A DNA stretch of 64,000 nt from Tateyamaria omphalii (GTDB taxonomy: Bacteria > Pseudomonadota > Alphaproteobacteria > Rhodobacterales > Rhodobacteraceae), in assembly GCF_001969365.1 (NCBI RefSeq), contig NZ_CP019314.1, forward strand, positions 14,900 to 78,899. The letters run 5' to 3'. The translations under genes were made by a program, and so were the position numbers. Positions 8,551-15,467 of the stretch are shown in pieces (position 1 is the first letter of the stretch; each line of letters starts with the position of its first letter). The notes beneath the pieces are model-generated. The model was given only the letters and a program-made list of their open reading frames with translations, made no database searches and was not told the DNA's origin.

Positions 8551-8574
8551 GTGATTCGCGGAGCGGATTTTTTT
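8536..8574 (+). promoter_or_regulatory. S-element-like stem and T-run in the repC leader
   Basis: On the coding strand CCGC (8538-8541) can pair with GCGG (8558-8561), shortly followed by seven T residues at 8568-8574 and then the repC start. In characterised repABC plasmids, ctRNA binding lets the leader fold into such a terminator-like structure that blocks repC. The position and T-run fit; the stem is short, so the exact fold is inferred. Confidence 0.5.
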
Positions 8575-8586
8575 GTGCCTGCGTGA

Positions 8587-9774
8587 ATGATTTTCATGAC
8601 CTACGTTCCCATCACACCGTTTCGCGGGACGGTGAACGCCCTTGTATTGGCGCGCGAACATCTGGCCGGGCGGGCGAAAACCCTGCCCCGCGCCGACAAG
8701 TGGGAGGTGCTGCGCGAATTGGGCGTGGCCGGCCCGAAGCTGGGCGTCAGCGACCGACAATTGACCGTGCTTCAGGCCCTTCTCAGCTTCCACCCCGAAG
8801 TCGAACTGGGTGGAAGCGGGGATCGACCGGTTGTCTTCCCTTCCAACGCGTCGATCTGCGAACGGTTGAACGGCATGGCCTGCTCGACCATGCGGCGGCA
8901 TCTGGCGGGTCTGGTGCAGGCTGGTCTTATCATCCGGCGCGACAGCCCCAACGGCAAACGCTATTCCAGTCGGTCAGGTGGCGCCTTCGGCTTCGACCTC
9001 TCCCCCCTCGCCCTCCGCTTCGCCGAGATTTGTGCCGTGGCAGAGGATGTACGGGCCGAGCGGGACCGCCTCAAGCGCCTCCGCCAGACCGTCAGCCTGA
9101 TGCGCCGCGATCTGGCCGCGCTTGCCGCCTACGGTGCTGATACACAGCCTGACCTCGGGATCTGGGACGCATTCTCCGACCTCGCGATCCTGACCGCCCG
9201 CGACTTGCGTCGGCGCCTCGACGAGGATGATTTGGGACGGCTGGAATGCGTGCTCAATGACGCGTTGGACAAAGCCCGTTCCGTGTTCGAAGCAGAAGAT
9301 ATGATCACCAAAGATGCTGAGAATGAGCAGCACCATCATAATTCAAAGACAGACATATCTGTACTTGAACCAAGCTGTGGACGCGTACCGGATGAAACGG
9401 ATCCGACCTTGGACGATACTTCGAAACCTGCGACACGTGAGGACGCCCAGCCAAACATCCCGCTGGCTTTGGTGTTGTCGGTTTGTGCGGAGATTGCGGT
9501 CTACAGCGATCGACCAATCAGGCATTGGCACGACCTTGTCAGGGCGGCGGATATGGTGCGGCCGATGATGGGTATTCAGCCCTCAGCATGGGGGGAAGCT
9601 GTGAAGGCGATGGGGCCTGAGCAGGCGGCAGTCACAGTGGCGGCGATGCTGGAGAGGTTTGACCAGATCAAGTCGCCCGGAGGATATCTGAGGCACCTGG
9701 CGCGGCAAGCCATGGCGGGGAAATTCTCTTGTGCGCCGATGGTGATGGCGTTGACGCGGAGGGAGGCGGCTTGA
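8587..9774 (+). CDS. repC: plasmid replication initiator RepC
   Basis: The protein has 395 aa if the ATG at 8587 is used; the ATG at 8596 (MTYVPITPFRG) is an equally good start by comparison with other RepC proteins. The N-terminal initiator domain contains the winged-helix region (ICERLNGMACSTMRRHLAGLVQAGLI, split here as residues about 95-120), and a variable linker (about 235-290) leads to the RP-C C-terminal domain ending GGYLRHLARQAMAGKF. RepC opens the origin, which in this plasmid class lies inside repC itself. It follows repB after 171 bases that hold the ctRNA, and the parS sites start three bases after its stop. Confidence 0.95.
   Translation: MIFMTYVPITPFRGTVNALVLAREHLAGRAKTLPRADKWEVLRELGVAGPKLGVSDRQLTVLQALLSFHPEVELGGSGDRPVVFPSNASICERLNGMACSTMRRHLAGLVQAGLIIRRDSPNGKRYSSRSGGAFGFDLSPLALRFAEICAVAEDVRAERDRLKRLRQTVSLMRRDLAALAAYGADTQPDLGIWDAFSDLAILTARDLRRRLDEDDLGRLECVLNDALDKARSVFEAEDMITKDAENEQHHHNSKTDISVLEPSCGRVPDETDPTLDDTSKPATREDAQPNIPLALVLSVCAEIAVYSDRPIRHWHDLVRAADMVRPMMGIQPSAWGEAVKAMGPEQAAVTVAAMLERFDQIKSPGGYLRHLARQAMAGKFSCAPMVMALTRREAA
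9290..9370. other. AT-rich segment inside repC, probable oriV
   Basis: This stretch (around gatatgatcaccaaagatg to gacagacatatctgtac) is visibly richer in A and T than the rest of repC and encodes the linker between its two domains. In studied repABC plasmids the replication origin maps within repC, often at an AT-rich part. The placement is by analogy, with no iterons seen. Confidence 0.4.
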
Positions 9775-9776
9775 GA

Positions 9777-9792
9777 GTTCACAGCTGTGAAC
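9777..9792. promoter_or_regulatory. parS palindrome 1 (GTTCACAGCTGTGAAC)
   Basis: This perfect 16-bp palindrome fits the GTT-N4-GC-N4-AAC centromere pattern of repABC plasmids. It starts three bases after the repC stop. It is the probable RepB binding site and determines partition compatibility. Confidence 0.88.
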
Positions 9793-9820
9793 TTTGTACC
9801 GTGCGGTCTGTTGACCGAAA

Positions 9821-9836
9821 GTTCACAGCTGTGAAC
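9821..9836. promoter_or_regulatory. parS palindrome 2 (GTTCACAGCTGTGAAC)
   Basis: This is an identical copy of the first palindrome, with its start 44 bases further on; the symmetry extends to AAGTTCACAGCTGTGAACTT. Two close copies downstream of repC form a compact centromere. I saw no further copy in the window. Confidence 0.88.
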
Positions 9837-9987
9837 TTTTCCCCCGACGCTGCCCTCTATGCCCCACAAAGGCGGCAAATAATCTTTACAACATCCGGCC
9901 GGAAAGATACCAAAACGACTGATTGCGCGCCCCACCCCAATGCCTGGCAGGCCCCGCGCTGGCAACTGCACAACAGGTGGGGATATC

Positions 9988-12033
9988 ATGCAGAGATGTA
10001 TTCTGGGGGGCGTGGCGATACTCGCTGCGGGCGCGACAACGGTTCAGGCACAGGACGTTCCGGTCGAATTGCCGCCGCTGATACTTGGTACAGCGCTGCG
10101 CGCCGACCGGGACATTCGGGACACGCCCGTGGCCGCTTCGGTCGTTTCGGGCGAAACGCTGGAAAGACGGCAAGCAGATACGATCGAAGAGTTGATCGGG
10201 GACGTGCCGGGCGTGTCGATCGAAGGCGGGCCACGTAGCGTGGCGCAAGAGATCAACATCCGGGGTTTTCAGGACGAGCAGGTGGTGCTGCGCTTTGACG
10301 GCGGACGCTTCAACTTCAATCGGGCGCATAGCGGGCGCTTTTTCTTTGACCCGGATATCGTGCAGAAGGTCGAGGTCGTCAGGGGAGGGGGGTCGACCCT
10401 GTTTGGGTCAGGCGCCATCGGCGGTGTCGTCGCGGTTGAAACCAAGGATGTCGAAGATCTGTTGCTGCCGGGCCAGACAACCGGCGCCCGCTTGCGCTTT
10501 GGCTATTCCGACAACGGCCAGGTCTGGAGCCCGTCTGCCACGGTCTATGGCGATTACGGCAGCTTTGATGCGCTGGCCTTTATCGGTGGGCGCGAGTTCG
10601 GCACGTCGCTGGAAGACGGCAATGGGGACGAGATCCTGCGATCCGAAGTGGACAGCTTGAATGGGCTGATCAAGCTGGGCTTTGAGCCGACCGAGGATCA
10701 GCGGTTTGAGTTGAACCTGTCCTATTACGAAGATGACGGACTGGTGCCGCCCAACGCCAATACCGAAGCCGATCCGGACCCGCGTACAGGCAATGATTCC
10801 GAGCGGTCGGCGGAGATTTTCACCTATCGCATGTCCTGGGACTGGAACCCGGAAGGGTCCGACCTGGTGGATCTGTCGGTGCTGCTTTATGGCAATACGC
10901 TTGAGATTCAGGACGACCGTATCCGGGACGGGCGGGCCGACTTTACCGAATATGACACCATTGGCTTTGAGGTTACGAACCGGTCGCGGTTCGATGTCGG
11001 GGTTCCGGTCGACCTGGTCTATGGGGTCGAGGCCTTTCGGGATGAGCAGAGCGGTACGCGCAACGGTGCCGCACGTGTGCAATTCCCGGACGCCGAAGCG
11101 ACGACGCTCGGTGTTTTTGCCGAAGCAACCTTTGGCGTGACCGACCGGCTGGACCTGATCGCGGGCGTCCGGTTCGACCAGTATGACCGGGACGTGGACG
11201 ACCCCACGCTGGAGGATGCGGATGATGATTTCTTGTCCCCGCGCATCGGCTTTAGCTTTCGGCCCAATGATGACTGGCAGATCTTTGGCAACATCGCGCG
11301 GGCGTTCCGCGCGCCGACGCTGACCGAACTTTACAATGACGGGGTGCATTTTTCCTATGGGTTCCGTAACGGGGTCGAATTCACCAACAATTTTTTGCCG
11401 AACCCTGATCTTGAGGCAGAGGAGTCGACGCAAGTTGAACTGGGCGCGCGGTTCGATCGGGCGAACATGTTCCGGCCGGGGGACAGCCTGCGCCTGTCGG
11501 CGAATGCCTATTATGCCGATGTCGAGAATTTCATTGATGCCATCGTGTTTGAACCGGGGCAGGGACCTCGGGTTCCGGGATCTCCGACCGTGCTTGCCAC
11601 GTCGACCCAGCGGAACATTGATGCCGAGCTGTACGGCTTCGAGGCTGAGTTGGATTATGATGCAGGCAATTGGTTTGGCGGGTTGGCCCTGACGTTGCCC
11701 GAAGGCGAGGCGAAGAACGGTGAGGAGTTGGGGTCGATCCCGCAGGCGCGTTTGACGGCCACCCTGGGCTATCGACCGACATCGGAATGGACCGTGGGCG
11801 CACGCGCAACCTTTGCCGGGGACCAGAATGACGTGCCGGAGACCGGGCGGCCCGGAGAAGCCTTTACCGTGGTGGACCTGTTCGGGTCATGGGCGCCGGA
11901 GCGGGGGCCGTTACAAAATGCGGTGTTCCGTGCGGGCATCGACAACGTGTTTGACGAGCAATACGTGATTTATCCAAATGAGCTGCCGCAAGCGGGTCGG
12001 TCGATCAAATTGTCGGCGTCCTTTCAGTTCTAA
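9988..12033 (+). CDS. TonB-dependent haem/hemoprotein receptor
   Basis: The protein has 681 aa. The start was set at ATG 9988, giving a signal peptide ending VQAQ. The plug domain follows (LILGTALRADRDIRDTPVAA to about residue 155, with VEVVRGGGSTLFGSGAIGG). Then comes a 22-strand barrel ending in the C-terminal Phe (KLSASFQF). Haem-receptor motifs are present: FRAPTLTELY and NPDLEAEEST (the FRAP and NPNL boxes) near residues 440-485. It would import haem or a haemoprotein ligand using the TonB motor encoded at 3195-5527. No gene follows in the same direction; it converges with the Mrp operon. A different ferric ligand is possible. Confidence 0.88.
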   Translation: MQRCILGGVAILAAGATTVQAQDVPVELPPLILGTALRADRDIRDTPVAASVVSGETLERRQADTIEELIGDVPGVSIEGGPRSVAQEINIRGFQDEQVVLRFDGGRFNFNRAHSGRFFFDPDIVQKVEVVRGGGSTLFGSGAIGGVVAVETKDVEDLLLPGQTTGARLRFGYSDNGQVWSPSATVYGDYGSFDALAFIGGREFGTSLEDGNGDEILRSEVDSLNGLIKLGFEPTEDQRFELNLSYYEDDGLVPPNANTEADPDPRTGNDSERSAEIFTYRMSWDWNPEGSDLVDLSVLLYGNTLEIQDDRIRDGRADFTEYDTIGFEVTNRSRFDVGVPVDLVYGVEAFRDEQSGTRNGAARVQFPDAEATTLGVFAEATFGVTDRLDLIAGVRFDQYDRDVDDPTLEDADDDFLSPRIGFSFRPNDDWQIFGNIARAFRAPTLTELYNDGVHFSYGFRNGVEFTNNFLPNPDLEAEESTQVELGARFDRANMFRPGDSLRLSANAYYADVENFIDAIVFEPGQGPRVPGSPTVLATSTQRNIDAELYGFEAELDYDAGNWFGGLALTLPEGEAKNGEELGSIPQARLTATLGYRPTSEWTVGARATFAGDQNDVPETGRPGEAFTVVDLFGSWAPERGPLQNAVFRAGIDNVFDEQYVIYPNELPQAGRSIKLSASFQF

Positions 12034-12078
12034 GAACAGTGTAACATATTGTTCTAGAAGGGAATATGCCGCTACAAG

Positions 12079-12402
12079 CTAGCTGTCCGGCTTCGAATCC
12101 TGTTTCTGGCGCGGGGTCCATGGATTGATGCCCAGGCGGAGCGAGGCGCGTCCGATCATGTGCGCGCCGATGGGGGCCGTCAGCAGCAGGAAGAACACGA
12201 TCAGCACGCAGCGCACGATAATGCCGGGTTCGGCAAAGTGCAGTGCGGCCCCGGCCATCACCAGGCCGGAGCCCAGCGTGCCGACCTTGGTGGCGGCGTG
12301 CATCCGTGTGAACACGTCCGGGAGGCGTATGACGCCGACGCCCGCGGCAACTGTCATGGCGGCCCCTAGAAAGACGAGGATGGCCGCGGCGAGGTCGATC
12401 AT
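12079..12402 (-). CDS. mnhG: Na+/H+ antiporter subunit G (MnhG/MrpG)
   Basis: The protein has 107 aa and three helices. The family signature GVIRLPDVFTRMHAATKVGTLG is clear near residues 24-45. The start is at ATG 12402, overlapping the mnhF stop by four bases; the longer frame upstream is arginine-rich shadow sequence. Last gene of the seven-subunit Mrp operon. MrpG is a small subunit of the multi-subunit Na+(Li+)/H+ antiporter. Confidence 0.92.
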   Translation of the reverse strand: MIDLAAAILVFLGAAMTVAAGVGVIRLPDVFTRMHAATKVGTLGSGLVMAGAALHFAEPGIIVRCVLIVFFLLLTAPIGAHMIGRASLRLGINPWTPRQKQDSKPDS

Positions 12403-12707
12403 TCTGTTTGCTCCTCTTCGTCTTCGCGTGCCTCGCGTCGGATCACCACCCGTTCGGCAAAGCGCGCCAGTGCGACCGTGGCCAGAAAGCCCACCAATGC
12501 CAGCACGAGGGCCACATCGAGAAAGGCGGCGTCCTGCGACCGGATCGCGGCGAGGCCGCAAAAGGCCACGATAGAGACCGTCATCTGGTCCAGCGCCACC
12601 ACGCGGTCGGGCAGGGTGGGCCCGATGGCGAGCCGGACGAGGGCGAGCCCCACGCCGATGAAGACGAGCGCAAAGCCAAGCGTCAGAACGGTGTCCATAA
12701 GTGTCAT
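12399..12707 (-). CDS. mnhF: Na+/H+ antiporter subunit F (MnhF/MrpF)
   Basis: The protein has 102 aa and three helices, with the family motif RLAIGPTLPDRVVALDQMT at about 26-44 and a charged C-terminal tail (REAREDEEEQTE). Start ATG 12707 overlaps the mnhE stop (ATGA). MrpF belongs to the complex that extrudes Na+ in exchange for protons. Confidence 0.92.
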   Translation of the reverse strand: MTLMDTVLTLGFALVFIGVGLALVRLAIGPTLPDRVVALDQMTVSIVAFCGLAAIRSQDAAFLDVALVLALVGFLATVALARFAERVVIRREAREDEEEQTE

Positions 12708-13189
12708 TCCCGGTCCTCCACGGCGTCGATCACCCAGCGTTCCATCCCCTCTTTGAGCGAGCGGCACACCGCCTCGGGGTCGTCGGCGAACATGACGTGC
12801 AGCTTGAGCGTTTTGCGGTCCGCGCTGACGTCGATGCTAAGTGTGCCCGGTGTCAGCGAGATGAGATTTGTCACCAGCAGGATGCCTGCATCGGTCTTGA
12901 CGTCGAGCGGCATGTTCACGATGGCCGGGTTCGAGCGGTGCGTGGGCGTGAAGATGTCCCAAAGTACCTCGATGCTGGACACGATCAATTCGTAGTTGAA
13001 CAGCACCAGCAGCTTGATCCAGTACCAGACCCGCTTGAAATACGTCGATTTGACCCCTGCCAGCGGCTGGATCAGCATCAGCACGAAATAGCCCACCGCC
13101 AGGCCCGACAGCACCGACAGCCAGGTGAATGTGTTGAACAGGATCATCCACGCCACGGCGAAGAAGATGTTGGCGACAAGCGTGTTCAT
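12704..13189 (-). CDS. mnhE: Na+/H+ antiporter subunit E (MnhE/MrpE)
   Basis: The protein has 161 aa. Two or three N-terminal helices (about residues 5-45 and 58-80) are followed by a cytoplasmic domain with the family sequence NLISLTPGTLSIDVSADRKTL. It overlaps mnhD by four bases and mnhF by four bases, so all are translated in a coupled way. Confidence 0.92.
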   Translation of the reverse strand: MNTLVANIFFAVAWMILFNTFTWLSVLSGLAVGYFVLMLIQPLAGVKSTYFKRVWYWIKLLVLFNYELIVSSIEVLWDIFTPTHRSNPAIVNMPLDVKTDAGILLVTNLISLTPGTLSIDVSADRKTLKLHVMFADDPEAVCRSLKEGMERWVIDAVEDRE

Positions 13190-14685
13190 GTCTCACCTCC
13201 GAGTACCGTTGTGATATAGGCCGTGGGGTCCAGAAGTTGCGCGGCGGCGTCCTTGGCGAAGGTCACGAAGGGTTCGGGCGAGAAGCCGATGACCAGCGTC
13301 ATGGCCGCAAGCGCCGCGATTGGGATCAGGAGGTGCCGTCTGGCCTGTGGCGTGAGTTGGTTCAGGGTCGGGTCGACGCCTTCGGGATGGGGTTTCCAAA
13401 AGGCTTCGGCCCAGATCTTGGTCATCGAGAAGATGGTGAGCAGGCCCACGAGGAGGGCGACGGCGGCGATGATCCAGCCTTGGTTTTCGATGGCTGCCGC
13501 CACAAGCACGTATTTGGCCCAGAAGCCTGACAGTGGCGGAAAGCCTGCCAGAGAGAAGGCGGGGATGAAGAAGAGGCATGCCAGCAAGGGCGCGGATTTG
13601 TAGAGCCCGCCGATGCGGTTCAGGTCTGTAGAGCCTGCGGTGCGTTCGGCGACGCCTGCGATGAGGAAGAGGTTCGCCTTTACGATGATGTGGTGGACGA
13701 GGTAGAATACCGCTCCAGCCACAGCGAGCGGGGTCAGCAGGGCGAGGCCCATGATCATGTAGCCGATCTGGCTGACGATGTGGAACGACAGGATCTTGCG
13801 AATGTCGTTCTGAGCTGCGGCGCCGAGGACGCCGGTGACCATGGTCAGCCCGGCCACCCAAAGCAGGATTTGGTGCGTGAAGCCGATGTCGCCGTCGAAC
13901 ACGAGCGTGAACATGCGGATCAGGGCGTAGACGCCGACCTTGGTCAAGAGCCCCGCGAAGACCGCCGAGACCGAGAAGGCGGGCGTGTGGTAGGCGGCGG
14001 GGAGCCAGAAGAACAGGGGGAAGACCGCCGCTTTGACCCCGAAGGCGACCATGAACATCATCGCCACGACAGTCACGAGGCCCTGGTTTTCCACGGTATC
14101 CAGCGTGCGCGCGATGTCGGCCATGTTGAGCGTGCCGGTCATGCCATAGAGCAGGCCGATGCCCGACAGGAACAGGATGGTCGAGATCAGGTTGAGCGTG
14201 ACGTATTTGATGCCGCCGTCGATCTGGTCCTTGTTGCCGCCAAGGATCAGCAGGCCGAAGGACGAGATCAGCATGACCTCGAACCAGACATAGAGATTGA
14301 AGAGGTCGCCGGTCAGGAATGCGCCCACGACGCCACCGATCAGGATGTTGAAGAGGGCATGATAGCCCAGATGCTCCTTGCGTTCGTCAATGTCTGTCAG
14401 CGCATAGACCGACACGGCCAGTGCCGTGATTGCGGTGATGACGACCATGACGGCAGACAGGTAGTCGGCCACCAGCGTGATGCCGAAGGGGGCAGACCAG
14501 CCGCCCATTTGCGCGGCGATCACTCCCTGATCAAGCACGCGCACCATGAGCAGGATCGAGGCCCCCAGCAGCACGGCGTTGCCTGCGACGCTGAACCAGC
14601 GCCCGGCAGCCCCGTAGCGGGCAAGGAAGGCCAGTACCGCCGTCAGGAAGGGCAGTACGAGAGGTGTTGCAAGGGTCCAGGTCAT
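13186..14685 (-). CDS. mnhD: Na+/H+ antiporter subunit D (MnhD/MrpD), NuoN-like
   Basis: The protein has 499 aa and about 14 helices. It is one of the two complex-I-like antiporter subunits: VWFEVMLISSFGLLIL holds the conserved helix-5 Glu, and the helix-7/8 region reads KAAVFPLFFWLPAAYHTPAF with the pumping Lys. It overlaps mnhC and mnhE by four bases. Na+ extrusion and pH homeostasis in a marine cell are the expected roles; K+ or multi-cation specificity cannot be excluded. Confidence 0.93.
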   Translation of the reverse strand: MTWTLATPLVLPFLTAVLAFLARYGAAGRWFSVAGNAVLLGASILLMVRVLDQGVIAAQMGGWSAPFGITLVADYLSAVMVVITAITALAVSVYALTDIDERKEHLGYHALFNILIGGVVGAFLTGDLFNLYVWFEVMLISSFGLLILGGNKDQIDGGIKYVTLNLISTILFLSGIGLLYGMTGTLNMADIARTLDTVENQGLVTVVAMMFMVAFGVKAAVFPLFFWLPAAYHTPAFSVSAVFAGLLTKVGVYALIRMFTLVFDGDIGFTHQILLWVAGLTMVTGVLGAAAQNDIRKILSFHIVSQIGYMIMGLALLTPLAVAGAVFYLVHHIIVKANLFLIAGVAERTAGSTDLNRIGGLYKSAPLLACLFFIPAFSLAGFPPLSGFWAKYVLVAAAIENQGWIIAAVALLVGLLTIFSMTKIWAEAFWKPHPEGVDPTLNQLTPQARRHLLIPIAALAAMTLVIGFSPEPFVTFAKDAAAQLLDPTAYITTVLGGET

Positions 14686-15047
14686 TTCGTGTCTTCTGTG
14701 CGCGGCTCAGCGATCCGCATGTCGTCGGAGTACAGCGTGCCCAGCGTGGAGTAGGCGCGAAACATCAGCACGAGGGCAAAGGCAAAGAGGCCGAAGCCGA
14801 TCACGATGGCCGTCAGCACCAGCGCCTGGGGCAGCGCATTGGCGACATCGCCCACGGGTCCTTCGGCACCTTCGGCGATCAGGGGCGGTGCGCCGGAGGT
14901 GAGCCGCCCTGACACGAAAATGATCAGGTTCGCCGCGTTCGAGATCAGCACCAGCCCGAAGATGAACCGCAGCACGTTGCGCGCAAGCATCAGGTAGACC
15001 GAGGTGGCAACCAGCACGCCGATGGTTATGGCAAGGAGCGCCTCCAT
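14682..15047 (-). CDS. mnhC: Na+/H+ antiporter subunit C (MnhC/MrpC), NuoK-like
   Basis: The protein has 121 aa and three helices, homologous to NuoK of complex I: RNVLRFIFGLVLISNAANL and ALVLTAIVIGFGLFAFAL are the recognisable helices. It starts directly after the mnhB stop (15048) and overlaps mnhD by four bases. Confidence 0.93.
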   Translation of the reverse strand: MEALLAITIGVLVATSVYLMLARNVLRFIFGLVLISNAANLIIFVSGRLTSGAPPLIAEGAEGPVGDVANALPQALVLTAIVIGFGLFAFALVLMFRAYSTLGTLYSDDMRIAEPRTEDTK

Positions 15048-15467
15048 CTAGATCTCCTCTTCCATGGCGAAGACGATGGAGAGGATGGAACCGAAGACCA
15101 CCAGGTAGACCCCGATATCGAAGACGAGGACGGTGGAGAGGGGGATCCCCTTGTCCTCGGGCGTTTCATTGATGAACAGCCATTGGCCGGTGAACAGCGC
15201 ATCGCCAAAGACGGCCGCTGCGATGCCTGCAAGCAGCGCGATGCCCAGCCCGGCCATTGCGATGTTCTGTGGCATGACCTTGAGTGCGGCGCGCGCGTCT
15301 GCGGTCCCGCAGGCCAGCGCAAACAGCACAAAGCCCGTGGAGCCGATGAGACCGCCGATAAAGCCGCCCCCAGGTTCGTTATGGCCGCGGATCAGCATGT
15401 AGAGCGAGAACAGCACCAGAAGCCCGCAGAGATACCGGGTGCCCACGCGCAAGATGATCGAATTCAT
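15048..15467 (-). CDS. mnhB: Na+/H+ antiporter subunit B (MnhB/MrpB)
   Basis: The protein has 139 aa and four helices, with the MnhB signature RGHNEPGGGFIGGLIGSTGF near residues 27-46. It overlaps mnhA by four bases. The subunit is separate here, so mnhA and mnhB are not fused as they are in some rhizobial PhaAB proteins. Confidence 0.93.
   Translation of the reverse strand: MNSIILRVGTRYLCGLLVLFSLYMLIRGHNEPGGGFIGGLIGSTGFVLFALACGTADARAALKVMPQNIAMAGLGIALLAGIAAAVFGDALFTGQWLFINETPEDKGIPLSTVLVFDIGVYLVVFGSILSIVFAMEEEI

Noticed and set aside
10408-11433. 341-codon frame antisense to the second TonB receptor
   Set aside because: No ribosome site and no recognisable domain. The receptor on the other strand has clear plug, FRAP and NPNL motifs.
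12033-12055. Inverted repeat AGAACA-N11-TGTTCT after the second TonB receptor
   Set aside because: Only a 6-bp stem without a T-run. It could be a weak terminator between convergent genes but is not strong enough to list.
13690-14754. 354-codon frame antisense to mnhD
   Set aside because: Low-complexity charged translation over a well-conserved antiporter subunit gene; shadow frame.
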